Shown here in pieces: positions 1-7,555 of a DNA stretch of 11,237 bases. This stretch comes from JAOUEE01 sp051011595. Lineage in GTDB: Bacteria; Actinomycetota; Acidimicrobiia; Acidimicrobiales; SHLQ01. Made by a program: the position numbers and the translations under genes. Position 1 is the stretch's first letter. Every line of letters begins with the position of its first letter. Location of the stretch: NCBI GenBank assembly GCA_051011595.1, contig JBPCTQ010000340.1, forward strand, positions 1-11,237, written 5' to 3'. Under the pieces are notes generated by a model. That model was not told the DNA's origin. It was given only the letters and a program-made list of their open reading frames with translations, and ran no database searches.

Positions 1-398
1 TCGGGGAACTCGTACACCGTGGTGGTGCCGTCGGCGAAGGTGACATCGGCCGTGACCGCAATGGTGGTACTCGACGGGTTGGGGGCGAACACCTCCCACC
101 CCTGGTTCATGGCCAGCCGGTTGACCACCGGCCGGAGCTGGTCGCGTGACTCATCACGCAGCTCGTACCCGAACACCGACTGGGGCAGGTTCCATCCCAC
201 CAGGGTGATGACCAACATGGCGATGAGGCCGCTGAGCGCAGCCCGACCCAGTGCGTGTTCGTACCAGATCCCGGTGCCGTGACGATCAGGGTCGGTGTCG
301 ATGCGACCTGTCGCCTCGACCGGATCGGGATCGGTTCCGGGCGGTATCTGTGGTGGCGCTGTTTCGGCCGGTCGATCGGCCGGAGGGTCCTCGCTCAC
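1..398 (-). CDS. Membrane-anchored protein with W-x-VFAPNP motif, 3' truncated
   Basis: Only the first 132 residues are in the window; the gene runs off the left edge. The GTG start at 398 opens a Pro/Asp/Glu-rich, probably disordered cytoplasmic N-terminus (about residues 1-45). One hydrophobic segment follows (about 53-71, ALSGLIAMLVITLVGW). Then comes a region holding the motif NQGWEVFAPNPSS (98-110) and the start of a beta-rich stretch (IAVTADVTFADGTTTVYEF). A Trp followed by FAPNP just after a transmembrane helix recalls small actinobacterial membrane proteins often found near HTTM/vitamin K-carboxylase-like proteins or grouped as DUF5819-like. That resemblance is from memory, so no function is assigned. 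No Shine-Dalgarno precedes the GTG, but a TAGCAT hexamer ends 6 nt upstream, which would suit a leaderless transcript. The gene lies 45 bp downstream of the acyl-CoA ligase in the same direction, so read-through from that gene is possible. Confidence 0.75.
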   Translation of the reverse strand, partial: MSEDPPADRPAETAPPQIPPGTDPDPVEATGRIDTDPDRHGTGIWYEHALGRAALSGLIAMLVITLVGWNLPQSVFGYELRDESRDQLRPVVNRLAMNQGWEVFAPNPSSTTIAVTADVTFADGTTTVYEFP

Positions 399-404
399 AG
401 ACGC

Positions 405-410
405 ATGCTA
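405..410 (-). promoter_or_regulatory. Possible -10 element for a leaderless transcript of the truncated membrane protein
   Basis: On the minus strand TAGCAT (TANNNT form) is followed by exactly six bases and then the GTG start codon. That places the start codon at the expected first transcribed base, the usual geometry of leaderless actinobacterial genes. No -35 is recognisable, so the case rests on one hexamer. Confidence 0.3.
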
Positions 411-430
411 GGAGGCCGGCACCGGCCCCC
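411..430 (-). terminator. GC-rich hairpin downstream of the acyl-CoA ligase
   Basis: The minus-strand transcript can fold an 8-bp stem (one G-U pair) around a 4-nt loop, 13 nt after the ligase stop codon. No U-run follows, so it is not a canonical intrinsic terminator. It may be a processing or partial termination hairpin, or simply chance in GC-rich DNA. Confidence 0.25.
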
Positions 431-443
431 GGCGCCGCCCCGA

Positions 444-1937
444 TCAGGCCCCCAGCTCGCGGTACAAGATCTTGCCGGCATCGTTGCGCGGGATGTGGCT
501 CACGAAGGTGACCTTGCCGGGACACTTGTAGCTGGCCAGCTCGCGGGCACAGAAATCGATGATGTCGTCTTCGTCGGCGAGGGTGTCCTCGTTGGCCACC
601 ACGAAGGCCCGCACCGCTTCGCCGGTGTGGGGATTGGGAGTGCCGGTCACCGCAACATCGGCCACACCGGGGTGGCGAGCCAGGACGGTCTCGACTTCGG
701 CCGGGTAGACGTTGAAGCCCGAGACGATGATGAGGTCCTTGGCCCGGTCGACGATGTAGAGGTACCCCAGCTCGTCGACCACGGCGATGTCGCCGGTGTG
801 CAACCACCCGTCGTCGTCGAGGGCCGCAGCGGTGGCCTCGGGTTCCTCCCAGTAACCGGGGAAGACGTTGGGCCCTCGCACCCAGAGCTCACCGTCGTCG
901 CCGATCAACACGTCGTCGCCGCTGGGGTCGACCAGCCGCACCTCGACGCCGGGTACCGGCCGCCCGATCGATTCGGGTGGACCGTCCTGACCGGTGGAGA
1001 CAGTGACGGCCGGCGAGGCTTCGGTGAGCCCGTACCCCTGGGTGAGGGTGATTCCCAGGCGGTCGGCCACCAGATCGATGACGAACCGCGAGAGCTTGGC
1101 GGCCCCCGAGATCGGCAGCCGCAGGCTGGCCACCCGCTCCGGAGTGGCGTCGGGCAGCGACGCCAGCGCCGCCCACATCACCGGTGGTCCGGCCATCGAC
1201 GTGACCCGTCGGGCTTCGATCGTCTCCAGGGCCGCGGCGGGGTCGAACCGCTCGGCCAAGACCAGGGTGGAGCCGGCCCGCAGGGCCAGACCGAGCACCG
1301 AGTTCAACCCGAACACGTGGAACAACGGCACCACCCCGAAGACGACGTCGTCGGACTGGGCCGTACGGTCCGACGCCTGCTGCATCTGCCGGTGGTTCAC
1401 CTCCAAGTTGTGGTGGGTGAGCTTGGCGGCCTTCGGCAGGCCCGCCGTGCCACTGGTGAAGATGAGGGCGGCCAGATCGTCGGGCTGGCGTTCGACCATC
1501 GGTGCGGGCTGGGCGGTGAGCAGGTCGTCGAACAACAAGGCATCGTCGAAGCCGGGGCCACAACCGATCACACACTCGAGACCGTCGACCTCATCGCGAT
1601 CGAGGTCGGAAATGGCTCGACGCCCGGCCGGGCCGACGATGGCCGCTTTGGGGCGCACCACGCAGAGCTCGCGTTGGAGCTCGGGGGTGGGCGACAACGG
1701 ATTGGTGGGAACGGCCACCGCTCCGACTCCGAGCACCGCGAGGTAGCTGACAACGAAGTAGTCGTTGTTGGCGCAGACGATGGCCACCCGATCGTCAGGC
1801 TCGACCCCCTCGGCCAGGAGCCCGCCCCGGAGCCGGGCGACCTGGTCGCGCAGCTCGCCGAACGTGGTGGGTTGGCCCCGGCTGATGAGGGCCACCTTGT
1901 CGTCGGGGTGGTCGTCGATGATCGTGGCGAGATTCAT
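444..1937 (-). CDS. Acyl-CoA synthetase (AMP-dependent, FadD-like)
   Basis: Class I adenylate-forming enzyme that should activate a carboxylic acid, probably a fatty acid, with ATP and load it onto CoA in the cytoplasm. With the ATG at 1937 the protein has 497 residues, usual for a FadD/AMP-binding ligase. Visible motifs: phosphate-binding loop FTSGTAGLPKAAKLTH (about 160-175), adenine-binding TQGYGLTEASP (about 299-309), the Asp of GWLHTGD (about 377-383) that binds the ribose, hinge region YIVDRAKDLIIVSGFNVYP (about 394-412), and C-terminal NDAGKIL with the catalytic Lys near 489. The loop has PKAA where many relatives have PKG, a variant I recall from other actinobacterial FadDs. An in-frame GTG at 1958 would add seven residues. 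I prefer the ATG because MNLATIIDDHPDD is a natural start for the family, though neither has a clear ribosome site. Substrate chain length cannot be read from the sequence. Confidence 0.93.
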   Translation of the reverse strand: MNLATIIDDHPDDKVALISRGQPTTFGELRDQVARLRGGLLAEGVEPDDRVAIVCANNDYFVVSYLAVLGVGAVAVPTNPLSPTPELQRELCVVRPKAAIVGPAGRRAISDLDRDEVDGLECVIGCGPGFDDALLFDDLLTAQPAPMVERQPDDLAALIFTSGTAGLPKAAKLTHHNLEVNHRQMQQASDRTAQSDDVVFGVVPLFHVFGLNSVLGLALRAGSTLVLAERFDPAAALETIEARRVTSMAGPPVMWAALASLPDATPERVASLRLPISGAAKLSRFVIDLVADRLGITLTQGYGLTEASPAVTVSTGQDGPPESIGRPVPGVEVRLVDPSGDDVLIGDDGELWVRGPNVFPGYWEEPEATAAALDDDGWLHTGDIAVVDELGYLYIVDRAKDLIIVSGFNVYPAEVETVLARHPGVADVAVTGTPNPHTGEAVRAFVVANEDTLADEDDIIDFCARELASYKCPGKVTFVSHIPRNDAGKILYRELGA

Positions 1938-2081
1938 GCGGCGTCCAGTGTCGACCACGCGGGCGCATCAGACAACAACCCTGAGTCGACGGACCCAGAC
2001 GATGGGCCGCGGGACTCAATCGAGACCCTGCCGCCGATGCTGTCTCAAGGGGCCTGACACCCGTGTCGATGCAACCGGAGC
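1938..2081. other. Divergent intergenic region without recognisable promoter motifs
   Basis: This ~144-bp gap separates the acyl-CoA ligase (minus) from the CAP-domain gene (plus), so promoters for both should lie here. I see no convincing -35/-10 pair on either strand, no stable hairpin with a U-run and no conserved operator-like dyad. Confidence 0.5.
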
Positions 2082-2729
2082 ATGAAGAAATGGCTCGCCT
2101 GCACTCTCACCGTCGCGCTCATGGTGATGGTCTTCCCTGCCGTGTCGCCGTTGGCCCCTGCCGGCGCACAGGCTGCGGAGGAGACGGCGTTCATCGACGC
2201 GCTCAACCAGATGCGCGACGAGGTCGGCCTTCCCCCGCTGACGGTGCACGACGAGCTGACCGCCCTCAGCCGAACCTGGGCGCAGACCATGGCGGACGCC
2301 GGCGAGATCTTCCACGCCAACCCCATCAGCGCCGGCCTCGAAGCTCCATGGCTGAAGCTGGGCGAGAACGTCGGGGTGGGACCCACGGTCGACGAGTTGA
2401 TGAATGCGTTCGCCGCGAGCCCCGGCCACTACGCCAACATCGTCGACCCCGAGTTCTCCCATGTGGGTGTGGGTGTGGTGTGGGTCGGGAACACCATGTA
2501 CACCACCCATCGATTCATGAAGACGGAGTCGACCCCGCCGCCGAACCCCACACCGACCACCACCGAGGCACCGGCTTCAGTGCCGCCGAGCAGCAACACG
2601 ACACCACCCACCGACGCTGAACCGGCCCCGGCCCCGCTGGCCTTCGCCGACCCCGATCCTCAACCACCGGTGGCCCGGGCCGAACGGGTCGGCGTGGTCT
2701 TGCGTACCCTGCTCGCCATCGATGACTGA
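2082..2729 (+). CDS. Secreted CAP/SCP-domain protein
   Basis: The 215-residue product starts with a clear Sec signal peptide: MKKW basic start, hydrophobic core about 6-27, probable cleavage after the AGAQA near 31. A CAP (cysteine-rich secretory, antigen 5, PR-1) domain follows at about 34-147. It holds the family's metal/cavity-type residues: His78 in FHANP, Glu95 in LGENVG, His116 in SPGHYANI, then VGVGVVW and His143 in TTHRFM. A Pro/Thr-rich tail (about 150-195) resembles a wall-spanning linker and ends in a short hydrophobic stretch (VGVVLRTLLAIDD). Bacterial CAP proteins are extracellular and of mostly unknown function. The only ribosome-site-like bases, GGAG at 2077-2080, sit one base from the ATG, too close for normal use. 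The ABC ATPase begins 12 bp downstream, so the two are probably cotranscribed. Confidence 0.88.
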   Translation: MKKWLACTLTVALMVMVFPAVSPLAPAGAQAAEETAFIDALNQMRDEVGLPPLTVHDELTALSRTWAQTMADAGEIFHANPISAGLEAPWLKLGENVGVGPTVDELMNAFAASPGHYANIVDPEFSHVGVGVVWVGNTMYTTHRFMKTESTPPPNPTPTTTEAPASVPPSSNTTPPTDAEPAPAPLAFADPDPQPPVARAERVGVVLRTLLAIDD

Positions 2730-2741
2730 CCGGGTTCGGCC

Positions 2742-3725
2742 ATGACCGCCATCTCCACCGCCGGTCTCAGCAAGTGCTTCGGGGACTACTGGGCCGTCGA
2801 CCATCTCGACCTGGTCGTCGAACCGGGTGAGGTCCTTGCCCTGTTGGGCCCCAACGGAGCCGGCAAGACCACCACCATCCGACTGTTGAACGGCGTCCTG
2901 GCCGCATCGCGGGGCCAGGCTGCAGTTCTGGGACTGGACCCGGGTGTCGATGGCAACGAACTGCGCTCGCGCACCGGGGTCCTCACCGAGAACGCCGGCC
3001 TCGACGACCGCCTCACCGCCAGGGAGAACCTCGCCTTCACGGCCACCGTTCGCGGATTCAGCCCTCGGCAAGCGACGCATCGCATCGACGAGCTGCTGGA
3101 ACAATTCGACATGGCCGATCTGGCCGACGAGCTGACCATCGGATTCTCCACCGGACAACGCAAACGGGTGGCCCTCGTTCGCGCCCTGCTCCACGATCCC
3201 GAACTGCTCTTCCTCGACGAGCCCACATCCGGTCTCGATCCCGCTGGCAGCCGCGACGTCATCGCCCTCATCGAACAGTTGGTGCACGACCGGGGGCGCA
3301 CGGTCGTGCTCTGTACCCACTTCCTGGGAGAGGCCGGCCGCCTGGCCGATCGAATGGCGTTCCTGGAACACGGCGTGCTGCGGGCATTCGGACGACCTTC
3401 GCAGCTGGCCGACGAGTTGTGGTCGACCGTCGATCTGAGCATCGATCTGGGCCGGCCCGCCGACGCGAACGAGCTGGCAACCATTCGCAGCATCGACGGT
3501 GTGTCGGCCACCAACGCCACCGACGCCGGAGCTCGCGCCGACATCCGCCGGCGCGAGCAGGTGCCGGTCATCGTGGCCGCCCTGGTCGAGGCCGGGGTCG
3601 AGGTCTACGGCGTCGCCGCCCATCCGCCGTCGTTGGAGGACGTGTACTTCGCCCTCGAGACCCGAATCGCCAACGATCCCGACTTCCGGTTGATCCACCG
3701 CGACGGCCCGAAGGTCTTGTCGTGA
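2742..3725 (+). CDS. ABC transporter ATP-binding protein, ABC-2/NatA type
   Basis: Nucleotide-binding subunit (327 residues) of an exporter. In order: Walker A GPNGAGKTT (36-44); a Q-loop-like GVLTENAGL (79-87) with Glu instead of Gln, a substitution also met in NatA/DrrA-like ATPases; signature FSTGQRKRV (135-143), a variant of LSGGQ; Walker B ELLFLDEPTSGLDP (154-167); and the switch His193 in CTHFL. About 110 residues follow, a C-terminal extension typical of ABC-2 drug, lipid or sodium exporters; the ending PPSLEDVYFALE is common in this class. The permease gene overlaps its stop by 4 bp (GTGA), which implies translational coupling and one complex at the membrane. Substrate is unknown. Neither the CAP protein upstream nor selAB downstream fixes it. 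Confidence 0.92.
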   Translation: MTAISTAGLSKCFGDYWAVDHLDLVVEPGEVLALLGPNGAGKTTTIRLLNGVLAASRGQAAVLGLDPGVDGNELRSRTGVLTENAGLDDRLTARENLAFTATVRGFSPRQATHRIDELLEQFDMADLADELTIGFSTGQRKRVALVRALLHDPELLFLDEPTSGLDPAGSRDVIALIEQLVHDRGRTVVLCTHFLGEAGRLADRMAFLEHGVLRAFGRPSQLADELWSTVDLSIDLGRPADANELATIRSIDGVSATNATDAGARADIRRREQVPVIVAALVEAGVEVYGVAAHPPSLEDVYFALETRIANDPDFRLIHRDGPKVLS

Positions 3726-4519
3726 CGTCGTCGCTCGTCATCTGGCGCGCCATCGTGGCCAAGGACTTCACGGCGGTGCGGCGAAGCAAGGCCGTCATGC
3801 TCCCGATGCTGCTGGTACCCACCCTGTTGATGGTGGTGCTACCGCTGGTGGTCGGGCTGGCGGCCACCAGTCGCGCTGCAGGGGTGGAGAGCTTTCTGGC
3901 CGACTTCCCCGCCGACGTGGTGGAGCCCATCACCAGCCTGCCCCGCGATCAGCAACTGGTGGTGCTCGTCAACGGCTACCTGTTGGCCCCGCTGTTCCTC
4001 ATCGTTCCCCTGATGGTGTCGGCCGTGTTGGCTGCCGACGCCTTCGCCGGTGAGAAGGAACGCCGCACCATCGAGGCCCTGCTCCACCTCCCCATCACCG
4101 ATCGCCAGCTCTACATCGGCAAGCTGGCCACCGCCTACATCCCGGCGCTGGCCGTGAGCTGGGCCGGTTTCGCCGCCTTCGCCATCGTGTCCAATGCGGT
4201 GGCCTGGCCGGTGATGCACCGCGTCTTCGTCCCGACCCGTCTGTGGCTGGTGATGATCTTCTGGGTGGCACCCGCCGTGGCCGGCCTGGGCCTCGGGGTC
4301 ATGGTCCGGGTGTCGGCCCGGGCCCGCACCACCCAGGAGGCGAACCAGCTGGGTGGGGCCGTGATCCTGCCACTCATCTTCTTGGCGGTCGGCCAGGCCA
4401 CCGGTCTGCTGCTGGTGAGCCTGCCCACCGCTGTGTTGATCGGTGCTGCGGTGTGGGTGGTGGCGCTGTGGCTGAACGTTCGTGGTGCCTCGCGTTTCAC
4501 CCGCGAAGCCCTGGCCTGA
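3722..4519 (+). CDS. ABC-2 type transporter permease
   Basis: Integral membrane partner of the preceding ATPase, 265 residues from the GTG at 3722 that overlaps the ATPase stop (GTGA). The frame is open well upstream, but that part is the shadow of the ATPase gene; the overlapping GTG gives the right family length. Six hydrophobic helices are visible at about 25-47, 86-106, 138-160, 174-196, 211-234 and 236-254. After helix 2 comes AFAGEKERRTIEALLHLPI (107-125), the cytoplasmic coupling motif typical of ABC-2 permeases of the NatB type. There is a sizeable external loop between helices 1 and 2 (about 48-85). The pair should export one substrate class, which is not identifiable here. The selA start lies 35 bp downstream. 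Confidence 0.9.
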   Translation: MTSSLVIWRAIVAKDFTAVRRSKAVMLPMLLVPTLLMVVLPLVVGLAATSRAAGVESFLADFPADVVEPITSLPRDQQLVVLVNGYLLAPLFLIVPLMVSAVLAADAFAGEKERRTIEALLHLPITDRQLYIGKLATAYIPALAVSWAGFAAFAIVSNAVAWPVMHRVFVPTRLWLVMIFWVAPAVAGLGLGVMVRVSARARTTQEANQLGGAVILPLIFLAVGQATGLLLVSLPTAVLIGAAVWVVALWLNVRGASRFTREALA

Positions 4520-4540
4520 AACGACCGCCACAGACACCCG

Positions 4541-4546
4541 TATCCT
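4541..4546 (+). promoter_or_regulatory. Candidate -10 element of selA
   Basis: TATCCT (TANNNT form) lies in the 35-bp gap between the permease stop and selA and ends eight bases before the selA ATG. A transcript from it would start 1-2 nt before the start codon, so selA would be (near-)leaderless. No good -35 is seen. selA could equally be read from the upstream ABC operon. Confidence 0.35.
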
Positions 4547-4554
4547 GGGCGGCC

Positions 4555-5808
4555 ATGGAGCAACACCCTCCATCCGTCGACACGCTGGCCCGCTCGCTGG
4601 CCGACACCGGACTCCCACACCCCGTGCTGGTCGACGTGGCGCGCGCCGCCATCGCCGACGGCGACCACACCCGGGCCCGAGCGCTCGCCGAGGACGCCGC
4701 CCGCCAACTCCTCCAGCCGGTCATCAACGCCACCGGCGTGTTGTTACACACCAACCTGGGGCGGGCGCCCTGGTCCACCGTCGACACCGGCCGCTACCGA
4801 AATCTCGAGCTCGACCTGGCCACCGGTGAACGGGGCAGTCGCCAAGCCCACGCCCCGGGACTCATTGCCCGAGCGTGCGGAGCCGAGGCGGCCATGGTGG
4901 TGAACAACTGCGCGTCGGCGGTGATGCTGGTGCTGGCCGCGCTGGCCCACGACCGGTCCGTGGCAGTGAGCCGGGGCGAACTGGTCGAGATCGGCGGCGG
5001 ATTCCGCGTCCCCGAGGTGATGGAGCAGTCCGGCGCTCGGCTGGCGGAGGTGGGCACCACCAATCGCACCCGCAAGGCCGACTACGAACGCGCCGTCGAC
5101 GAGGGTGCGGCGCTGGTCATGCAGATCCACCAGAGCAACTACCGCATCGTCGGGTTCACCGAAACCACCACCACCGCCGAGCTGGCCGACCTGGGGCCGC
5201 CGCTGGTGGCCGACATCGGTTCTGGTCTGCTCGATGCCGCCTGCCCCTGGTTGGCCGACGGACCTCCCCCGTGGCTCGAGGGTGAACCGGCCGCCCGCCA
5301 GACCCTGGAAGCGGGTGCCGCGCTGGTCACGTTCTCCGGCGACAAGCTGCTCGGTGGCCCCCAGGCCGGCATCATCGCCGGCCGAGCCGACCTGGTGGCC
5401 CAGTGTGGTCGCCATCCACTGGCCCGGGCCCTGCGCCCCGGCGGGTTGGTGCTGGCCGCCCTGCAAGAACTGGCGCTCACCTACCTGCGGCGCGACGGGC
5501 ACGCCATCCCGTTCTGGCGCATGGCATCGCTGCCGGTGGCCGACCTCGAGGCCCGAGCCCGGGCCATCGGATCAGGCGAAGTGGTGTCGACGGCCGCCAC
5601 ACCGGGTGGGGGCACCTTGCCCGGCGTAGAGATTCCTTCGGCCGGCATCGCCGTCAACGGTGACCATCGCGACCGCCTGCGGGCCGCCGACCCCCCGGTG
5701 ATGGCCCGGGTGGTCGACGATCGCACCGTGCTCGATCTGCGCACGGTCGACCCCGCCGACGACACCACCCTCGGCGCCGTGCTCGCCGACATCGACACCA
5801 ACTCGTGA
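4555..5808 (+). CDS. selA: L-seryl-tRNA(Sec) selenium transferase SelA
   Basis: PLP enzyme that converts Ser-tRNA(Sec) to Sec-tRNA(Sec) using selenophosphate, working as a large ring oligomer in bacteria. The 417-residue product matches the family along its length: PVINATGVLLHTNLGRAPW (55-73), VVNNCASAVMLVLAAL (115-130), SRGELVEIGGGFRVPEVM (139-156), EVGTTNRT (165-172), SNYRIVGFT (194-202), DIGSGLL (220-226). The PLP-binding Lys264 sits in SGDKLLGGPQAGI, and HPLARALRPGG (287-297) follows. It is shorter than E. coli SelA (463 residues), mainly in the N-terminal tRNA-binding domain and just after TNLGRA. The frame is open far upstream inside the permease gene, but the ATG at 4555 gives a family-like start. 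selB follows directly; selD and the tRNA(Sec) gene are not in the window. The host therefore probably makes selenoproteins. Confidence 0.95.
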   Translation: MEQHPPSVDTLARSLADTGLPHPVLVDVARAAIADGDHTRARALAEDAARQLLQPVINATGVLLHTNLGRAPWSTVDTGRYRNLELDLATGERGSRQAHAPGLIARACGAEAAMVVNNCASAVMLVLAALAHDRSVAVSRGELVEIGGGFRVPEVMEQSGARLAEVGTTNRTRKADYERAVDEGAALVMQIHQSNYRIVGFTETTTTAELADLGPPLVADIGSGLLDAACPWLADGPPPWLEGEPAARQTLEAGAALVTFSGDKLLGGPQAGIIAGRADLVAQCGRHPLARALRPGGLVLAALQELALTYLRRDGHAIPFWRMASLPVADLEARARAIGSGEVVSTAATPGGGTLPGVEIPSAGIAVNGDHRDRLRAADPPVMARVVDDRTVLDLRTVDPADDTTLGAVLADIDTNS

Positions 5809-5809
5809 T

Positions 5810-5814
5810 GGAGG
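5810..5814 (+). promoter_or_regulatory. Ribosome binding site GGAGG ahead of selB
   Basis: A full GGAGG, one of the few clear Shine-Dalgarno sequences in the window. It lies 7 nt before an in-frame ATC (5822) but 16 nt before the annotated GTG (5831), so it favours a start upstream of the GTG or a re-initiation arrangement. Confidence 0.5.
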
Positions 5815-5830
5815 TGCCGCCATCACCCAC

Positions 5831-7555
5831 GTGATCTCGACCGCCGGTCATGTCGACCACGGCAAGTCGACACTGGTGCTGGCTCTCACCGGCACCGATC
5901 CCGACCGTTTCACCGAGGAGAAGGAGCGTGGTCTCACCATCGACCTGGGCTTCGCATCCACAACCCTCGGTCCGGGCCGCACCGTGGCCATCATCGACGT
6001 ACCGGGCCACATCCGGTTCCTCAAGAACATGTTGGCGGGGGTGGGCGCGGTCGACGCCTGCCTCTTCATCGTCGCCGCCACCGAAGGATGGAAACCCCAA
6101 AGCGAGGAACATCTCCGGATCCTCGGCCTGCTGGGGGTGGAGCACGGTGTGATCGCCCTCACCAAGGTGGGTCTGGCCGACGACGATCTCCAGGAGCTGG
6201 CCCTGCTCGACATCGAGGAACAGGTGGCCGGCACCTTCCTGGAGGGTGCCCCCATCGTGGCCGTCGACGCCATCGACGGCACGGGTGTCGACGATCTACG
6301 CGCCGCGCTGGACCAGCTGCTCGACGACACCCCGCGGGCCGCCGACGACGGCCGACCTCGGCTCTGGATCGATCGTTCGTTCGCGGCCAAGGGGGCGGGC
6401 ACCGTGGTCACCGGCACGTTGACCGGCGGACGGGTTCGAGTCGACGACGAGCTCACGGTCTTGCCCGGCGGTCAGACGGTGCGGGTTCGAGGCATCCAGA
6501 GCCAACACGCCGAACGCACCAAGGTGGGCCCGGGCAACCGGGTCGCACTCAACCTGGGGGGTATCGGCCACGACGAGCTGGCCCGGGGCGATGTGCTCGT
6601 ACACCCAGAGCAGTGGCACCACACCGACCGCTTCGACGCCAACCTGACGGTGCTCGACTCACTCGACCACGAGGTGAGTCGTCGGGGGGCTCACCTGCTC
6701 TACCTCGGTTCGGGCGAACACCCGGTGCGACTGCGGGTGCTGGGCCCCGACACGATCAGCCCCGGCACGACGGGTGCTGTTCGCATCTTCCTCCCTCACG
6801 CCCTGCCGGTTCGCCCCGGTGACCGATTCGTGTTGCGTGAAGCCGGGCGCTCCGAGACCGTCGGCGGGGGTGAGATCCTCGACGTCGACCCGATCGTGGC
6901 CGCGGCTCGGGCCCAGCCCGACCGCTCCGTCGACCGGGTGGTGGCCGAGCGGGGTTGGATCACCACCGAGCAGTTGTTCTTGTTGACCGGCGAACAACGA
7001 CCCGCCGACGTGGGGTCGTGGGTGGTCGATCCCGGCACCCTCGCCAGCTCGGTGGCCACCCTCCGCGACCGGATCGCCGACGCCGGTGGTCTGGGGCTCG
7101 ACGTCGCCCGACTCGACGAACGCGAACGGGCCACCTTGGAGTTGATCGACGAGGTCGAGGTCGACGGTGGCCACGCTCGACTGGCCGACGAGGTCGACCC
7201 CTTGGAGGGCCACCCCTACCTGGCTGCGCTCCAGGCCGCCCCGTTCTCGCCGCCCGACCCCGGCGATGTCGACCGCGGCGAACTGCTCGAGCTGGTGCGC
7301 CGAGGCCAGGTGCTGAGCAAGGACGGGGTGTTCTTCGCGGCAACGGCCGTCGACCAGGCGGCCGCCGTCATGGCCCAGATGTTGGGCGATGAACCCGACG
7401 GGGTGACGGTGTCGGCGTTTCGCGACGCCCTGGGCTGCACCCGCAAGTTCGCGGTGCCCCTGGCCACCATTCTCGATGAGACCGGTCGGACGCGCCGGCG
7501 CGGCGATCTACGAATCGCCGGCCCCCGGCTGCACTCAGAGTCCGACGTCGAGTAG
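5831..7555 (+). CDS. selB: Selenocysteine-specific elongation factor SelB
   Basis: Translation GTPase that carries Sec-tRNA(Sec) to the ribosome and recognises the SECIS hairpin beside a recoded UGA. 574 residues from the GTG. N-terminal G domain: G1 GHVDHGKST (6-14), G2/switch I region RGLTIDLGF (33-41), G3 DVPGH (56-60), G4 ALTKVG (109-114). EF-Tu-like beta-barrel domains follow (about 175-355). The C-terminus is winged-helix type and ends with the diagnostic RNA-binding wing VSAFRDALGCTRKFAVPL to RRRGDLR (about 527-561). The G4 motif reads TKVG where Asp is expected in N/TKxD. The start is uncertain: an in-frame ATC at 5822 would give the more natural start (I/M)THVISTAGHVDHG and is correctly spaced from GGAGG. 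A TGATG at the selA stop also opens an 8-codon ORF whose TGA overlaps this GTG. The gene ends 21 bp inside the 3' end of the convergent whiB gene. Confidence 0.94.
   Translation: MISTAGHVDHGKSTLVLALTGTDPDRFTEEKERGLTIDLGFASTTLGPGRTVAIIDVPGHIRFLKNMLAGVGAVDACLFIVAATEGWKPQSEEHLRILGLLGVEHGVIALTKVGLADDDLQELALLDIEEQVAGTFLEGAPIVAVDAIDGTGVDDLRAALDQLLDDTPRAADDGRPRLWIDRSFAAKGAGTVVTGTLTGGRVRVDDELTVLPGGQTVRVRGIQSQHAERTKVGPGNRVALNLGGIGHDELARGDVLVHPEQWHHTDRFDANLTVLDSLDHEVSRRGAHLLYLGSGEHPVRLRVLGPDTISPGTTGAVRIFLPHALPVRPGDRFVLREAGRSETVGGGEILDVDPIVAAARAQPDRSVDRVVAERGWITTEQLFLLTGEQRPADVGSWVVDPGTLASSVATLRDRIADAGGLGLDVARLDERERATLELIDEVEVDGGHARLADEVDPLEGHPYLAALQAAPFSPPDPGDVDRGELLELVRRGQVLSKDGVFFAATAVDQAAAVMAQMLGDEPDGVTVSAFRDALGCTRKFAVPLATILDETGRTRRRGDLRIAGPRLHSESDVE

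Noticed and set aside
255..2057. 600-codon plus-strand open frame opposite the acyl-CoA ligase
   Set aside because: Its translation is low-complexity Gly/Val/Asp/Arg-rich with no domain. The minus strand encodes a complete, motif-perfect ligase. Long antisense frames are expected opposite GC-rich genes.
2727..2744. The CAP gene's TGA is the only stop between it and the ABC ATPase in the same frame, raising the idea of selenocysteine or read-through fusion in a genome with selAB
   Set aside because: A fusion would join a secreted domain to a cytoplasmic ATPase, both halves are complete without it, and no SECIS-like hairpin is apparent after the TGA. The shared frame is a one-in-three coincidence.
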